Positions 1-6,842 of a stretch of DNA of 8,383 nt are shown piece by piece; positions within the stretch are counted from its first letter, which is position 1; the number at the start of each line of letters is the position of its first letter. The notes beneath the pieces are model-generated. The model saw only the letters and a list, made by a program, of their open reading frames with translations, was not told the origin of the DNA and made no database searches. The DNA is from CALMKX01 sp044869955 (GTDB taxonomy: Bacteria > Acidobacteriota > Thermoanaerobaculia > Multivoradales > SZUA-115), in the NCBI GenBank assembly GCA_044869955.1, contig JBIOYC010000150.1, forward strand, positions 1-8,383, read 5' to 3'. The position numbers were made by a program, and so were the translations under genes.

Positions 1-2
1 CC

Positions 3-77
3 ACCCTCGAGCGCACCGCCCGCCTGACCGAGGTGGTCGTCGACCGCGCCGAGCATCGGGCGAAGTTCGGGGGGTAA
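3..77 (+). CDS. 3' end of an unidentified gene (partial)
   Basis: The third forward frame is open from the window edge to a TAA at 75-77. It encodes about 24 residues, beginning TLERTARLTE and ending RAEHRAKFGG. Almost every codon ends in G or C, as in the clear genes further right, which supports real coding. The peptide is charged and probably helical, as a C-terminal helix would be, but it is too short to assign to a family. The stop lies only 14 bases from the stop of the leftward antitoxin gene, so the two genes converge with no visible terminator between them. It could also be a chance open frame. Confidence 0.5.
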   Translation, partial: TLERTARLTEVVVDRAEHRAKFGG

Positions 78-91
78 AGGGGGGCGCGCTG

Positions 92-415
92 TCAGATCAG
101 GCCTTCGAGGCCCTTCCTCTCGAGAAGGTCGAGCAGCTTGGAGGAAGGGCCACCCGGGTGCTTGGCCCCGATCTCCCACTGGCGGACGGTCGAGAGGCTG
201 ATGTTGAGCAGGGCAGCGAGCACGGCCTGGCTGATCTGCAGCTGCGCCCGGAGGGTCTGGATCCGCTCGCTCGAGAAGCTCGGCACCGGCGCGAGGCAGA
301 GCGCGTCGTACTCGCGCATCCGGCGCTTGTCGATGAAACCGCTACGGTGCAGGTCGAGAGCCGTGTCGTGGATCGTCTCGAGCAGACGGCTGGAGGTCTT
401 GGGCTCAGTGCTCAT
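92..415 (-). CDS. XRE-family antitoxin, HigA-like (type II toxin-antitoxin)
   Basis: This 107-residue protein is a helix-turn-helix DNA-binding antitoxin. It should bind and neutralise the toxin encoded just upstream and repress their shared promoter. The N-terminal half (about residues 10-42) has the helical LLETIHDTALDLHRSGFIDK pattern common in antitoxins of this type. The HTH spans about residues 50-82, with the recognition segment SQAVLAALLNISLSTVRQWE and then a G-x-x-x-PxGPSxxLLDLLERKG tail. The length is normal for the family. Its ATG (413-415) lies inside the toxin gene, whose TGA is at 405-407, an 11-base overlap that implies translational coupling. A GAGGA ribosome-binding site (minus strand, 428-424) is 8 bases from the ATG. 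The toxin-first order is the HigBA arrangement. The family call is firm; the exact subfamily name is not. Confidence 0.88.
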   Translation of the reverse strand: MSTEPKTSSRLLETIHDTALDLHRSGFIDKRRMREYDALCLAPVPSFSSERIQTLRAQLQISQAVLAALLNISLSTVRQWEIGAKHPGGPSSKLLDLLERKGLEGLI

Positions 416-782
416 GGCAGATTTCCTCGAGGGCCCCGGCGGCCACCAACGTTGCCAAGGCGGCTGAAGCGAGGGGGAGCAAGTCTTCGGCGAGCTTCTT
501 CAATGCCTCGAGCTCTCGGCCAGCGATGTTGTCGCGTTCGCTCTTCTCGAAGCCGAGGACGTAGAACCAACGAGAGTCACGATTTGTGGCGATCAGGGTT
601 CGGACACTGCCGCGCTTGCCACGGCCGGGGAGTGCCACTCGCTTCTTGACGACTCCGCCGCCGAGGTCGGCGTCCACCAAGCCCCTGGCCATCTCACCGA
701 CGGCTCGGCACAAGGCCTCGTCAGCCAGCTCGGTCTTGCGCATCCAGCGTTGAAAGCTCCTCGTCTTGAACACCCGGCGCAT
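405..782 (-). CDS. RelE/HigB-superfamily toxin (type II toxin-antitoxin)
   Basis: This 125-residue protein matches my recollection of the RelE-like toxin family that pairs with HigA/NadS-type antitoxins. These are small RNA-cleaving or translation-blocking proteins. Seen in the sequence: the start MRRVFKTRSFQRWMRK, then the central run LVDADLGGGVVKKRVALPG (residues 35-53). Next comes a basic RGKRGSVRTL segment (54-63), then the beta-strand/helix part WFYVLGFEKSERDNI (72-86) and the helix LEALKKLAEDLL (91-102). The C-terminal helical tail ends EEICHEH and is typical of full-length members. Arg, Lys and Glu residues in the R-x-L and FEKSERDNI segments are the likely functional ones, by analogy with RelE. 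The gene is intact. Its ATG is only 10 bases from a perfect palindrome, with no recognisable Shine-Dalgarno, so the mRNA may be leaderless. The cellular target is not visible. Confidence 0.85.
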   Translation of the reverse strand: MRRVFKTRSFQRWMRKTELADEALCRAVGEMARGLVDADLGGGVVKKRVALPGRGKRGSVRTLIATNRDSRWFYVLGFEKSERDNIAGRELEALKKLAEDLLPLASAALATLVAAGALEEICHEH

Positions 783-788
783 CGCGGA

Positions 789-794
789 AGTGTA
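789..794 (-). promoter_or_regulatory. Candidate -10 box of the toxin-antitoxin operon
   Basis: On the minus strand TACACT (794 down to 789) matches TAnAnT and overlaps the edge of the palindrome. Exactly 6 bases separate it from the toxin ATG. Transcription starting about 7 bases downstream would begin at the ATG itself. I see no convincing -35 element. Confidence 0.4.
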
Positions 795-807
795 TCACTC
801 AGTGATA
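793..807. promoter_or_regulatory. Probable operator of the toxin-antitoxin operon
   Basis: TATCACT-C-AGTGATA is a perfect inverted repeat with 7-base arms around one central base. It ends 10 bases before the toxin ATG. It is strikingly AT-rich in a window that is otherwise mostly G and C, and it overlaps the best candidate -10 box of the operon. Autoregulation by an HTH antitoxin bound at such a palindrome is the known pattern for HigA-type systems. That this protein binds this site is inference. Confidence 0.75.
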
Positions 808-901
808 GTCCCCCTCCGCCGTGAGGCGCTCCTCGAAGGAATCGGCTGAAGGGGCGCTCCACCCTCTCCCTAAAGGTAGCCGGCCTCTGGTGCCGGTCGG
901 A

Positions 902-907
902 TAGAGT
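902..907 (+). promoter_or_regulatory. Candidate -10 box of ppdK
   Basis: TAGAGT lies 25 bases before the ppdK start in the 150-base divergent region 783-932. It would give a leader of roughly 20 bases that carries the Shine-Dalgarno. No good -35 is visible about 17 bases upstream; that stretch (880-896) is instead a weak inverted repeat, CCGGC/GCCGG. Confidence 0.3.
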
Positions 908-919
908 TCGCCCCCGAAC
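906..919 (+). other. Short perfect hairpin next to the ppdK ribosome-binding site
   Basis: GTTCG-CCCC-CGAAC forms a 5-bp stem with a 4-base loop. It ends directly before the GGAGGAG Shine-Dalgarno (920-926) of ppdK. If transcribed, it would sit at the 5' end of the mRNA, where it could protect the end or influence ribosome access. It is short enough to be chance. Confidence 0.35.
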
Positions 920-932
920 GGAGGAGCGAGCG

Positions 933-3662
933 ATGGCCAAATTCATCTACGCGTTCGGCGGTGGTGGGGCGGAGGGGCAGGGGGACTGGAAGGCTCTGTT
1001 GGGCGGCAAGGGGTCCGGCTTGGCCGAGATGAGCCGGCTCGGCATCCCGGTGCCCCCTGGCTTCACCATCACCACCGAGGTCTGTGCTCACTTCCACAGC
1101 AACGGCGGCGGTTTTCCCGCGGGCCTGGCGGCGGAGCTCGACGAGCATGTGGCTCTCCTCGAAAACCGGCTGGGCCGGCGCTTTGGCGACCCCGCCAACC
1201 CCCTGTTGGTGTCGGTGCGCTCGGGAGCGGCGATCTCGATGCCGGGCATGATGGACACCGTGCTCAACCTGGGTCTCAACGACGCCACCGTGGCGGCCCA
1301 GAACGCCGCCGGCGTCGACGCCCGCTTCCTGCGCGACTCCTACCGCCGCCTGCTCTCGATGTACGGCGACGTGGTGCTCGAGGCCCCTCACGAATCCTTC
1401 GAGAAGGCCCTGGCCGCGGCCCGCTCCGAGGCCGGTGTAGCCACTGACGCCGAGCTCTCGGCCGAGGCCCTGGACCGGGTCATCGAAGCCTACAAGAGCA
1501 TCATCGCCCGCGAGGGCAAGCGCCCCTTCCCCCAGGACGCCCGCGAGCAGCTCTGGGGGGGAGTCCGAGCGGTGTTCGAGAGCTGGAACATCAAGCGGGC
1601 CCGCGACTACCGCAAGATCCACGGCATCCCTGACGACATGGGCACGGCGGTCAACGTCCAGGCCATGGTCTTCGGCAACCGCGGCGCGGATTGCGGCACC
1701 GGCGTAGCCTTCACTCGCAACCCCGCCACCGGCGAGGCGAGGCTCTACGGCGAGTACCTGCCGAACGCCCAGGGTGAGGACGTGGTGGCGGGCATCCGCA
1801 CGCCGCATCCGATTCGGGCCACGGACGGCACTCCCGGCCTCGCCGAGGAGTTTCCCGCCGCCTTCGCCGAGTTCGAGCGCGTCTGCCGCACCCTCGAGGA
1901 CCACTTCGCCGACATGCTCGACGTCGAGTTCACCATCGAGCACGGCAAGCTCTACATGTTGCAGACCCGCACCGGCAAGCGCACCGGCCCGGCGGCCGTG
2001 CGCATCGCTGTCGAGCTGGTGGAGGAAGGGCGGATCTCCCAGGAGAAGGCCCTGACCCGCGTCGACCCCGAGCAGCTGGTCCAGATGCTGGCGCCGGTCT
2101 TCGACCCGGACGAGAAGGCCGCCGCGGTGCGCTCCGGCCGGCTCCTGGCCAAGGGTCTCGGCGCCGGCCCGGGCGCGGCCTCCGGCCGCATCGCCCTGAC
2201 CGCCGAGCGGGCCGCCGAGATGGCGGCCGACAAGACCGCCAAGGTGCCGGTGCTCTTGGTGCGAGAGGAGACCTCGCCGGACGACATCATGGGCATGCAC
2301 GCCGCGGTGGGCATCCTCACCTCGCGGGGCGGCATGACCTCCCACGCCGCCGTGGTGGCCCGCGGCATGGGCAAGCCCTGCATCGTCGGCGCCGGGGCAC
2401 TGGTCGTCGAGAGCGAGAAGGGCGAGCTGCGGGTGGCCGGTCAGGTCTTCCACGAGGGGGACCAGCTGTCGATCGACGGCACCAGCGGCGAGGTGATCGC
2501 CGGCGGTCTCGCGGCCCAGCCCTCGGAAGTGGTGCAGGTGCTGGTCGAGGGCCGGTCGAGCGACTCCCCGGCCGTCCGCGCCTTCACCCGGCTGCTCGGC
2601 TGGGCGGACCAGCACCGCCGGCTGCGCGTGCGCGCCAACGCCGACACTCCGCACGACGCCCGGGTGGCCCGGGCCTTCGGGGCGGAGGGCATCGGGCTGT
2701 GCCGTACCGAGCACATGTTCTTCGCCGAGGACCGTATCCCTTGGGTACAGCGCATGATCCTCGCCGCCACGCCGGAGGACCGCGGGGCCGCCCTGGCGCA
2801 TCTGCTGCCCCTCCAGCAGGCGGACTTCGAGGGCATCTTTGAGGCCCTGGGCGGCCTGCCGGTGACCATCCGCCTGCTCGACCCGCCGCTCCACGAGTTC
2901 CTGCCCCGGGAGCGAGAGGACGTCGTCGCCCTGGCGCGCGACATCGGTGTCGAGCCTTCCGTGGTGGAGCAGAAGGTGGCGAGCCTAGCCGAGGCCAACC
3001 CCATGCTCGGCCACCGCGGCTGCCGCCTGGGACTGACCGCGCCCGAGATCTACGACATGCAGGTGGAAGCGATCGCCCGCGCGGCGGTGGCCCGCGCCCG
3101 CACCGGGGCGGAGGTCCATCCGGAGATCATGCTGCCGCTGGTGGGCACCGAGACCGAGATTTCCCGCCTGAGGAAACGCACCGCCGAGGTGGTGGAGCGG
3201 GTCTTCGCGAGGGAAGGGGTGCGGGTCCCGATCTTGATCGGCACCATGATCGAGGTGCCCCGGGCCGCCGTGGTGGCCGACAAGATCGCACGCCACGCCG
3301 ACTTCTTCTCCTTCGGCACCAACGACCTGACCCAGATGACCTACGGCTACTCTCGTGACGACGCCGCACACTTCCTGCCGGCCTACGTGGACCAGGGGAT
3401 CTTGCCCGTCGACCCCTTCGCCAAGCTCGACGTCGAAGGCGTCGGGGCCCTGGTCGAGATGGCTTGCAAGAAGGGCCGCGCGACCCGCCCGGACCTGAAG
3501 CTCGGCATCTGCGGCGAGCACGGCGGCGAGCCCGACTCGGTGACCTTCTTCGACGCCGTGGGTCTCGACTACGTTTCCTGCTCGCCCTACCGCATCCCGG
3601 TGGCCCGCCTCGCGGCGGCGCGGGCACGGGTGGGCCGCAAGGCGGACGAGGCCGGGGGGTGA
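933..3662 (+). CDS. ppdK: Pyruvate, phosphate dikinase
   Basis: This cytoplasmic enzyme interconverts pyruvate + ATP + phosphate and PEP + AMP + pyrophosphate, linking glycolysis and gluconeogenesis. The 909 residues are a full-length, three-domain form. The N-terminal ATP-grasp domain has GGKGSGLAEM (Lys26), VSVRSGAAISMPGMMDTVLN (Arg96) and YMLQTRTGKR (344-353). The central swivelling domain has GGMTSHAAVVARGMG, with phosphocarrier His471 and the preceding Thr469 of the TSH motif that PPDK regulatory proteins modify in other organisms. The C-terminal PEP/pyruvate barrel has GIGLCRTEHMFF (Arg591), TIRLLDPPLHEFLP (Arg647), MIEVPRA (Glu774), GTNDLTQMTYG (Asn797, Asp798) and GICGEHGGEPDS (Cys860, the expected proton donor). 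These motifs separate it from PEP synthase and from enzyme I of the PTS. The ATG has a strong GGAGGAG site 6-8 bases upstream. No PPDK regulatory-protein gene is in the window. The gene is intact. Confidence 0.97.
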   Translation: MAKFIYAFGGGGAEGQGDWKALLGGKGSGLAEMSRLGIPVPPGFTITTEVCAHFHSNGGGFPAGLAAELDEHVALLENRLGRRFGDPANPLLVSVRSGAAISMPGMMDTVLNLGLNDATVAAQNAAGVDARFLRDSYRRLLSMYGDVVLEAPHESFEKALAAARSEAGVATDAELSAEALDRVIEAYKSIIAREGKRPFPQDAREQLWGGVRAVFESWNIKRARDYRKIHGIPDDMGTAVNVQAMVFGNRGADCGTGVAFTRNPATGEARLYGEYLPNAQGEDVVAGIRTPHPIRATDGTPGLAEEFPAAFAEFERVCRTLEDHFADMLDVEFTIEHGKLYMLQTRTGKRTGPAAVRIAVELVEEGRISQEKALTRVDPEQLVQMLAPVFDPDEKAAAVRSGRLLAKGLGAGPGAASGRIALTAERAAEMAADKTAKVPVLLVREETSPDDIMGMHAAVGILTSRGGMTSHAAVVARGMGKPCIVGAGALVVESEKGELRVAGQVFHEGDQLSIDGTSGEVIAGGLAAQPSEVVQVLVEGRSSDSPAVRAFTRLLGWADQHRRLRVRANADTPHDARVARAFGAEGIGLCRTEHMFFAEDRIPWVQRMILAATPEDRGAALAHLLPLQQADFEGIFEALGGLPVTIRLLDPPLHEFLPREREDVVALARDIGVEPSVVEQKVASLAEANPMLGHRGCRLGLTAPEIYDMQVEAIARAAVARARTGAEVHPEIMLPLVGTETEISRLRKRTAEVVERVFAREGVRVPILIGTMIEVPRAAVVADKIARHADFFSFGTNDLTQMTYGYSRDDAAHFLPAYVDQGILPVDPFAKLDVEGVGALVEMACKKGRATRPDLKLGICGEHGGEPDSVTFFDAVGLDYVSCSPYRIPVARLAAARARVGRKADEAGG

Positions 3663-3707
3663 GCACCTCGGCGCCAGCCCAGCTCAGACCAACAAAAGGA
3701 GTCGCCC

Positions 3708-4247
3708 ATGCATCTCGCTGCGAAAGTCCTCTCGGTGGTGCTCGTCCTGGCCGGGCTCGCCTCGGCGGCGACGGCCGAGCCCCCCGCTCCGGATCCCCAT
3801 CTCGCCCCCCTCGCTCCGTTCGTCGGCAAGACCTGGAAGGGCAACCTCGCTGGGCCGGCGGCGGGCACCCCGGTCTGGGACGTCTCGCGCTGGGAATGGG
3901 CCTTGAAGGGCAAGGCCGCCCGGAACTTCCACGCCACCAACGGGGGCGAGTACGGCGGCGAGACCCTGGTGGTGTGGGATGAGGAGAAGAAGAGCCTGGT
4001 CTACTTCTACTTCACCACCGCCGGCCACTACACCACCGGCACGATGACGGTCGACAACGGCAAGTACCAGGCTCATGAGAGGGTGGTGGGCAATCAGCGC
4101 GGGGTCACCGAGATCCGCAGCACCGGCGAGGTGCTCGCCAGCGGCAAGCTGCGGGTGCGCGCCGAGATGCTACGCGACGGCGAGTGGCACCTCGCCTTCG
4201 AAGCCGAGTACGCGGAGGACTCTTCGGCCAAGGTGGTGCTGGACTGA
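3708..4247 (+). CDS. Small secreted protein of unknown function, DUF1579-like
   Basis: This 179-residue protein has a clear signal peptide. The positive start MHLAAK is followed by a hydrophobic core VLSVVLVLAGLASA and a probable cleavage after ATA (residue 23). No lipobox cysteine is present, so it should be released to the periplasm or outside. The mature part is rich in alternating beta-type residues: APFVGKTWKG (36-45), VSRWEWALKGKAAR (59-72), GGEYGGETLVVWDEEKKSL (79-97), YFYFTTAGHYTTGTM (99-113), then strands to the end. The pattern resembles small beta-barrel or lipocalin-like proteins of the DUF1579 kind (a recollection, not a search). There are no cysteines and no obvious catalytic motif. 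AAGGAG (3696-3701) lies 6 bases before the ATG. It is 45 bases after ppdK and 31 before mutL, with no functional link to either that I can see. Confidence 0.8.
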   Translation: MHLAAKVLSVVLVLAGLASAATAEPPAPDPHLAPLAPFVGKTWKGNLAGPAAGTPVWDVSRWEWALKGKAARNFHATNGGEYGGETLVVWDEEKKSLVYFYFTTAGHYTTGTMTVDNGKYQAHERVVGNQRGVTEIRSTGEVLASGKLRVRAEMLRDGEWHLAFEAEYAEDSSAKVVLD

Positions 4248-4266
4248 GGGTCGAGGATTGCCGAGC

Positions 4267-4272
4267 TAGAAT
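4267..4272 (+). promoter_or_regulatory. Candidate -10 box directly before mutL
   Basis: TAGAAT matches 5 of 6 consensus bases and ends 6 bases before the GTG start of mutL, so transcription would begin at about the start codon. The spacing equals that seen before the toxin gene. No clear -35 is visible. It sits in the 31-base gap after the secreted-protein gene. Confidence 0.42.
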
Positions 4273-4278
4273 CCACCA

Positions 4279-6126
4279 GTGCCCACCATCCATCACCTGC
4301 CCGACCGCCTGATCAGCCAGATCGCTGCCGGGGAGGTGGTGGAACGCCCCTCCTCGGTGGTCAAAGAGCTGGTCGAGAACTCCCTCGACGCCGGGGCGAC
4401 CGAGGTGAGGGTGGAGCTCGAAGCGGGCGGCAAGCAGCGCATCCTGGTCGCCGACGACGGCGGTGGTATGGACCGCGACGACGCTCTCCTCGCCTTCGAT
4501 CGCCACGCCACCAGCAAGATCGCCAGCTTCGACGACCTCGAGAGGGTCGGCACCCTCGGCTTCCGCGGCGAGGCCCTGGCGGCCATCGCGGCGGTCTCCC
4601 GGCTCGAGCTGACCACCGCCCGCGCGCCCGGTGACGGCACCCGGGTGCGCATCGAGGGGGGGCGCATCCGCTCGGCGGAGCCGGCGGCCAGGGCCCGTGG
4701 CACCACCATCGAGGTGGCCTCCCTGTTCTGGAACGTCCCCGCCCGGCGCAAGTTCTTGAAGGCTCCCGCCACCGAGCTGCGGCGGGCCCTGGAGGTGGTG
4801 GAGGGCTATGCCCTGGCCCGACCCGAGGTGCGCTTCAGCCTGCTCTCCGAAGGCCGGGCGTTGCTCGAGACCTTGCCGGCGGGGGACGACCTGGAAGGCG
4901 CCCGCCGCCGCGTCGGCCAGATCTTCGGCGCCAGTTTTTCCGATCAGCTGGCGGCCCTGCCCCTGCGTACCGGCGCCGAGGGCGAGCGGATCTCCGGCTT
5001 CGTCGGCCGGCCCGAGACGGTGCGGGGCAAGCGGCTCTTCGTCTTCGTCAACCGCCGCCTGCTCAAGGACCGCCACCTGCTCGGCGCTTTCTACCGGGCC
5101 GTTCGAGAAGAGTGGCGCAGCGATGACTTCCCGGCCCTCTTCCTGTTCCTGGACGTGCCGCCCGAGGAGGTGGACGTCAACGTCCATCCGCAGAAGGCGG
5201 AGGTGCGCTTCCGGGATCCGCGGCTCGTCGACCGGGTCGGCGAGGTGTTGCGCGCCGGCCTCTCCCTCGCCCGCGGCGAGGAGCCGGCGCCCCTGCGGGC
5301 ACCCCGCGGCGGGCCGTCGATGCCCTTCGCCTGGCAGGGGCTCGGAGGGTGGGGTGCTCGGAAGGAAGCGCCGGGAGACGTCTGGGAGGTGCGCGAGGCT
5401 TCCGGGCCGGCCTACGGTGGGGAGGACGTGCCGGTCGCGACCCGGCCTCTCCCCGACCTCGCGCCGGACCGCCTCGCCACGATGGCCCTCACTCCCCTGG
5501 AGCGGCCGATGGTGCCCCTCTCCGGCCGCAGCGGCGAGGTCCGCCCCTTCCGGCTTCTCGGCCAATACAAAGGGACGCTGATCCTGCTCGAAGGGCCGGA
5601 CGGCCTCTATCTCGTCGACCAGCACGTGGCTCACGAGCGCATCCTCTACGAGCGCCTGCGCCGCGAGCTGGCCTCGGCGAAGCCGGCGAGCCAGCACCTG
5701 CTCTCACCGGTGCTGCTGGATCTGGCTCCCGCCGAGCGCCTGCGCCTGGCCGGCCTGGCGGACGAGCTCGAGCCCGTGGGCTTCGGCCTGGCCGAGCTCT
5801 CGGGTGGCACTCTGGCCCTGACCGCCATCCCGGCCGTGCTCTCCGCCGAGGAAGGGGAGAAGTTGGTGCTGTCCCTGGCGGCCTCCGGGGTGGCCGAGTC
5901 GAGGGAGCCGGGAGCCCTCGCCCGCGAGCTGCTCGAGGCCCTGGCCGCAAGCCTGGCCTGCAAGGCGGCGGTGAAGATGCACCACCCCCTCCGCCCGGCC
6001 GAGATGGAGGCGCTGGTCACCGAGCTTTTCGCCGCCGAGCAGCCCTACGCCTGCCCCCACGGCCGCCCGATCGTCCTCACCATGACCGACGCCGACCTGG
6101 AGCGGCGGTTCGGGAGGCGGGGCTGA
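4279..6126 (+). CDS. mutL: DNA mismatch repair protein MutL (endonuclease type)
   Basis: MutL couples mismatch recognition by MutS to strand incision and excision. The 615 residues are full length. The N-terminal GHKL ATPase has QIAAGEVVERPSSVVKELVE with Glu30 and Asn34, then DDGGGM (59-64), FDRHATSKI (73-81) and GFRGEAL (94-100). WNVPARRKFLK and VDVNVHPQKAEVRF (298-311) complete the N-terminal region. A Pro/Gly-rich linker covers about 330-415. The C-terminal dimerisation and nuclease domain has DQHVAHERILYE (447-458), which fits DQHA(x)2E(x)4E except Val for Ala. ACKAAVK (560-566), CPHGRP (592-597) and the terminal RRFGRRG are also present. This motif set means intrinsic nicking activity, expected where MutH is absent. 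The start is GTG: the first residues MPTIHHLPDRLISQIAAGEV align with the usual MutL N-terminus and no better upstream start exists. No Shine-Dalgarno is evident and a TAGAAT box sits 6 bases upstream. The TGA overlaps the rnc ATG (TGATG). No mutS is nearby. Confidence 0.97.
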   Translation: MPTIHHLPDRLISQIAAGEVVERPSSVVKELVENSLDAGATEVRVELEAGGKQRILVADDGGGMDRDDALLAFDRHATSKIASFDDLERVGTLGFRGEALAAIAAVSRLELTTARAPGDGTRVRIEGGRIRSAEPAARARGTTIEVASLFWNVPARRKFLKAPATELRRALEVVEGYALARPEVRFSLLSEGRALLETLPAGDDLEGARRRVGQIFGASFSDQLAALPLRTGAEGERISGFVGRPETVRGKRLFVFVNRRLLKDRHLLGAFYRAVREEWRSDDFPALFLFLDVPPEEVDVNVHPQKAEVRFRDPRLVDRVGEVLRAGLSLARGEEPAPLRAPRGGPSMPFAWQGLGGWGARKEAPGDVWEVREASGPAYGGEDVPVATRPLPDLAPDRLATMALTPLERPMVPLSGRSGEVRPFRLLGQYKGTLILLEGPDGLYLVDQHVAHERILYERLRRELASAKPASQHLLSPVLLDLAPAERLRLAGLADELEPVGFGLAELSGGTLALTAIPAVLSAEEGEKLVLSLAASGVAESREPGALARELLEALAASLACKAAVKMHHPLRPAEMEALVTELFAAEQPYACPHGRPIVLTMTDADLERRFGRRG

Positions 6127-6408
6127 TGCTCTTCTCGCGCCGCCCCCTCACCCCCATCGAAGAAGCCCTCGGCTACCGTTTCAAGAACCCGAGCCTGCTC
6201 GAGACGGCCCTGACCCACCGTTCGTTGGCGAACGAAAAGGGCCTGGCGGGGAACTACGAGCGGCTGGAGTTCCTGGGCGATGCGATCCTCGGTGCGATGA
6301 CGGCGGAGTGGCTCTATCTCGAGCATCCCGAGCTGCCGGAGGGGGAGCTGTCGAAGCGCAAGAGCGCCCTGGTTTCCGAGCGGACCCTGGTGCACTACGC
6401 CGCAGTGT

Positions 6409-6447
6409 TGGGGGTGGGGGAGGCGCTGCGGCTGGGGGTGGGGGAGG
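6409..6447 (+). repeat. G-rich direct repeat in rnc with quadruplex potential
   Basis: TGGGGGTGGGGGAGG occurs twice, at 6409-6423 and 6433-6447, offset by 24 bases (8 codons). It encodes LGVGE at residues 95-99 and again at 103-107. A repeated LG-x-GE is normal for RNase III, so the repeat follows from the protein, but the codon choice yields four runs of five Gs with 1-, 13- and 1-base spacers. It ends 20 bases before the amber codon. Such runs can fold into a G-quadruplex and are error-prone for polymerases. Confidence 0.6.
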
Positions 6448-6820
6448 AGCGCTCCGGCGGCCGGCGCTAGCCCTCGCTGCTCGCCGACGTGGTGGAGGCC
6501 GTCTTCGGCGCCCTCTGGCTGGACGGCGGACCCGAGGTCGCGCGCCAGGCGGTGCGGCGGTTCCTCACCGGCTCCTCCGCGACAGGCATCTCCTGGATCC
6601 AGCACGGCGACGCCAAGACCCGTCTCCAGGAGGTCGTCCAGGGCTGGGGTTGGGAGCGGCCGGACTATCGCCTGGTGGCGGCCGAGGGGCCGGACCACAA
6701 GAAGCGCTTCGTGGTCGAGTGCGCCCTGCGCGGGGAGGTGGCGGGGGCGGGGGCCGGTTCGAGCAAGAAGGAAGCCGAGCAGCACGCCGCTGCGGCGGCC
6801 CTGGCGCGGTTGGAGAAAGA

Positions 6821-6842
6821 GGGCAGGCACGGGGGCCTGCCC
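6821..6842. repeat. Inverted repeat 1 at the rnc 3' end
   Basis: GGGCAGGC (6821-6828) and GCCTGCCC (6835-6842) are perfect 8-base arms around a 6-base loop, ACGGGG. The repeat lies within the last coding part of rnc and encodes residues around EGRHGGLPL. Its right arm shares bases 6839-6842 with the next repeat, so both hairpins cannot form fully at once. Confidence 0.75.

Noticed and set aside
880..896. CCGGC/GCCGG inverted repeat upstream of ppdK
   Set aside because: Five-base GC-only arms are expected by chance at this composition, and there is no T-run or other support for a function.
870..2894. A 674-codon open frame on the minus strand antisense to ppdK
   Set aside because: It lies wholly over a clearly coding PPDK. 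Its protein is a low-complexity mix of Gly, Ala, Arg, His and Val with no motif, as expected from the reverse strand of GC-rich codons.
4105..5697. A 530-codon open frame on the minus strand antisense to mutL
   Set aside because: It is a shadow of mutL created by high GC at third positions. It has no ribosome-binding site and no recognisable domain.
6468..6470. Genome-wide UAG reassignment (for example pyrrolysine)
   Set aside because: UAG serves as an ordinary terminator for asnS and the distal rnc frame within 2 kb, and no other in-frame TAG was seen in the conserved genes of the window.
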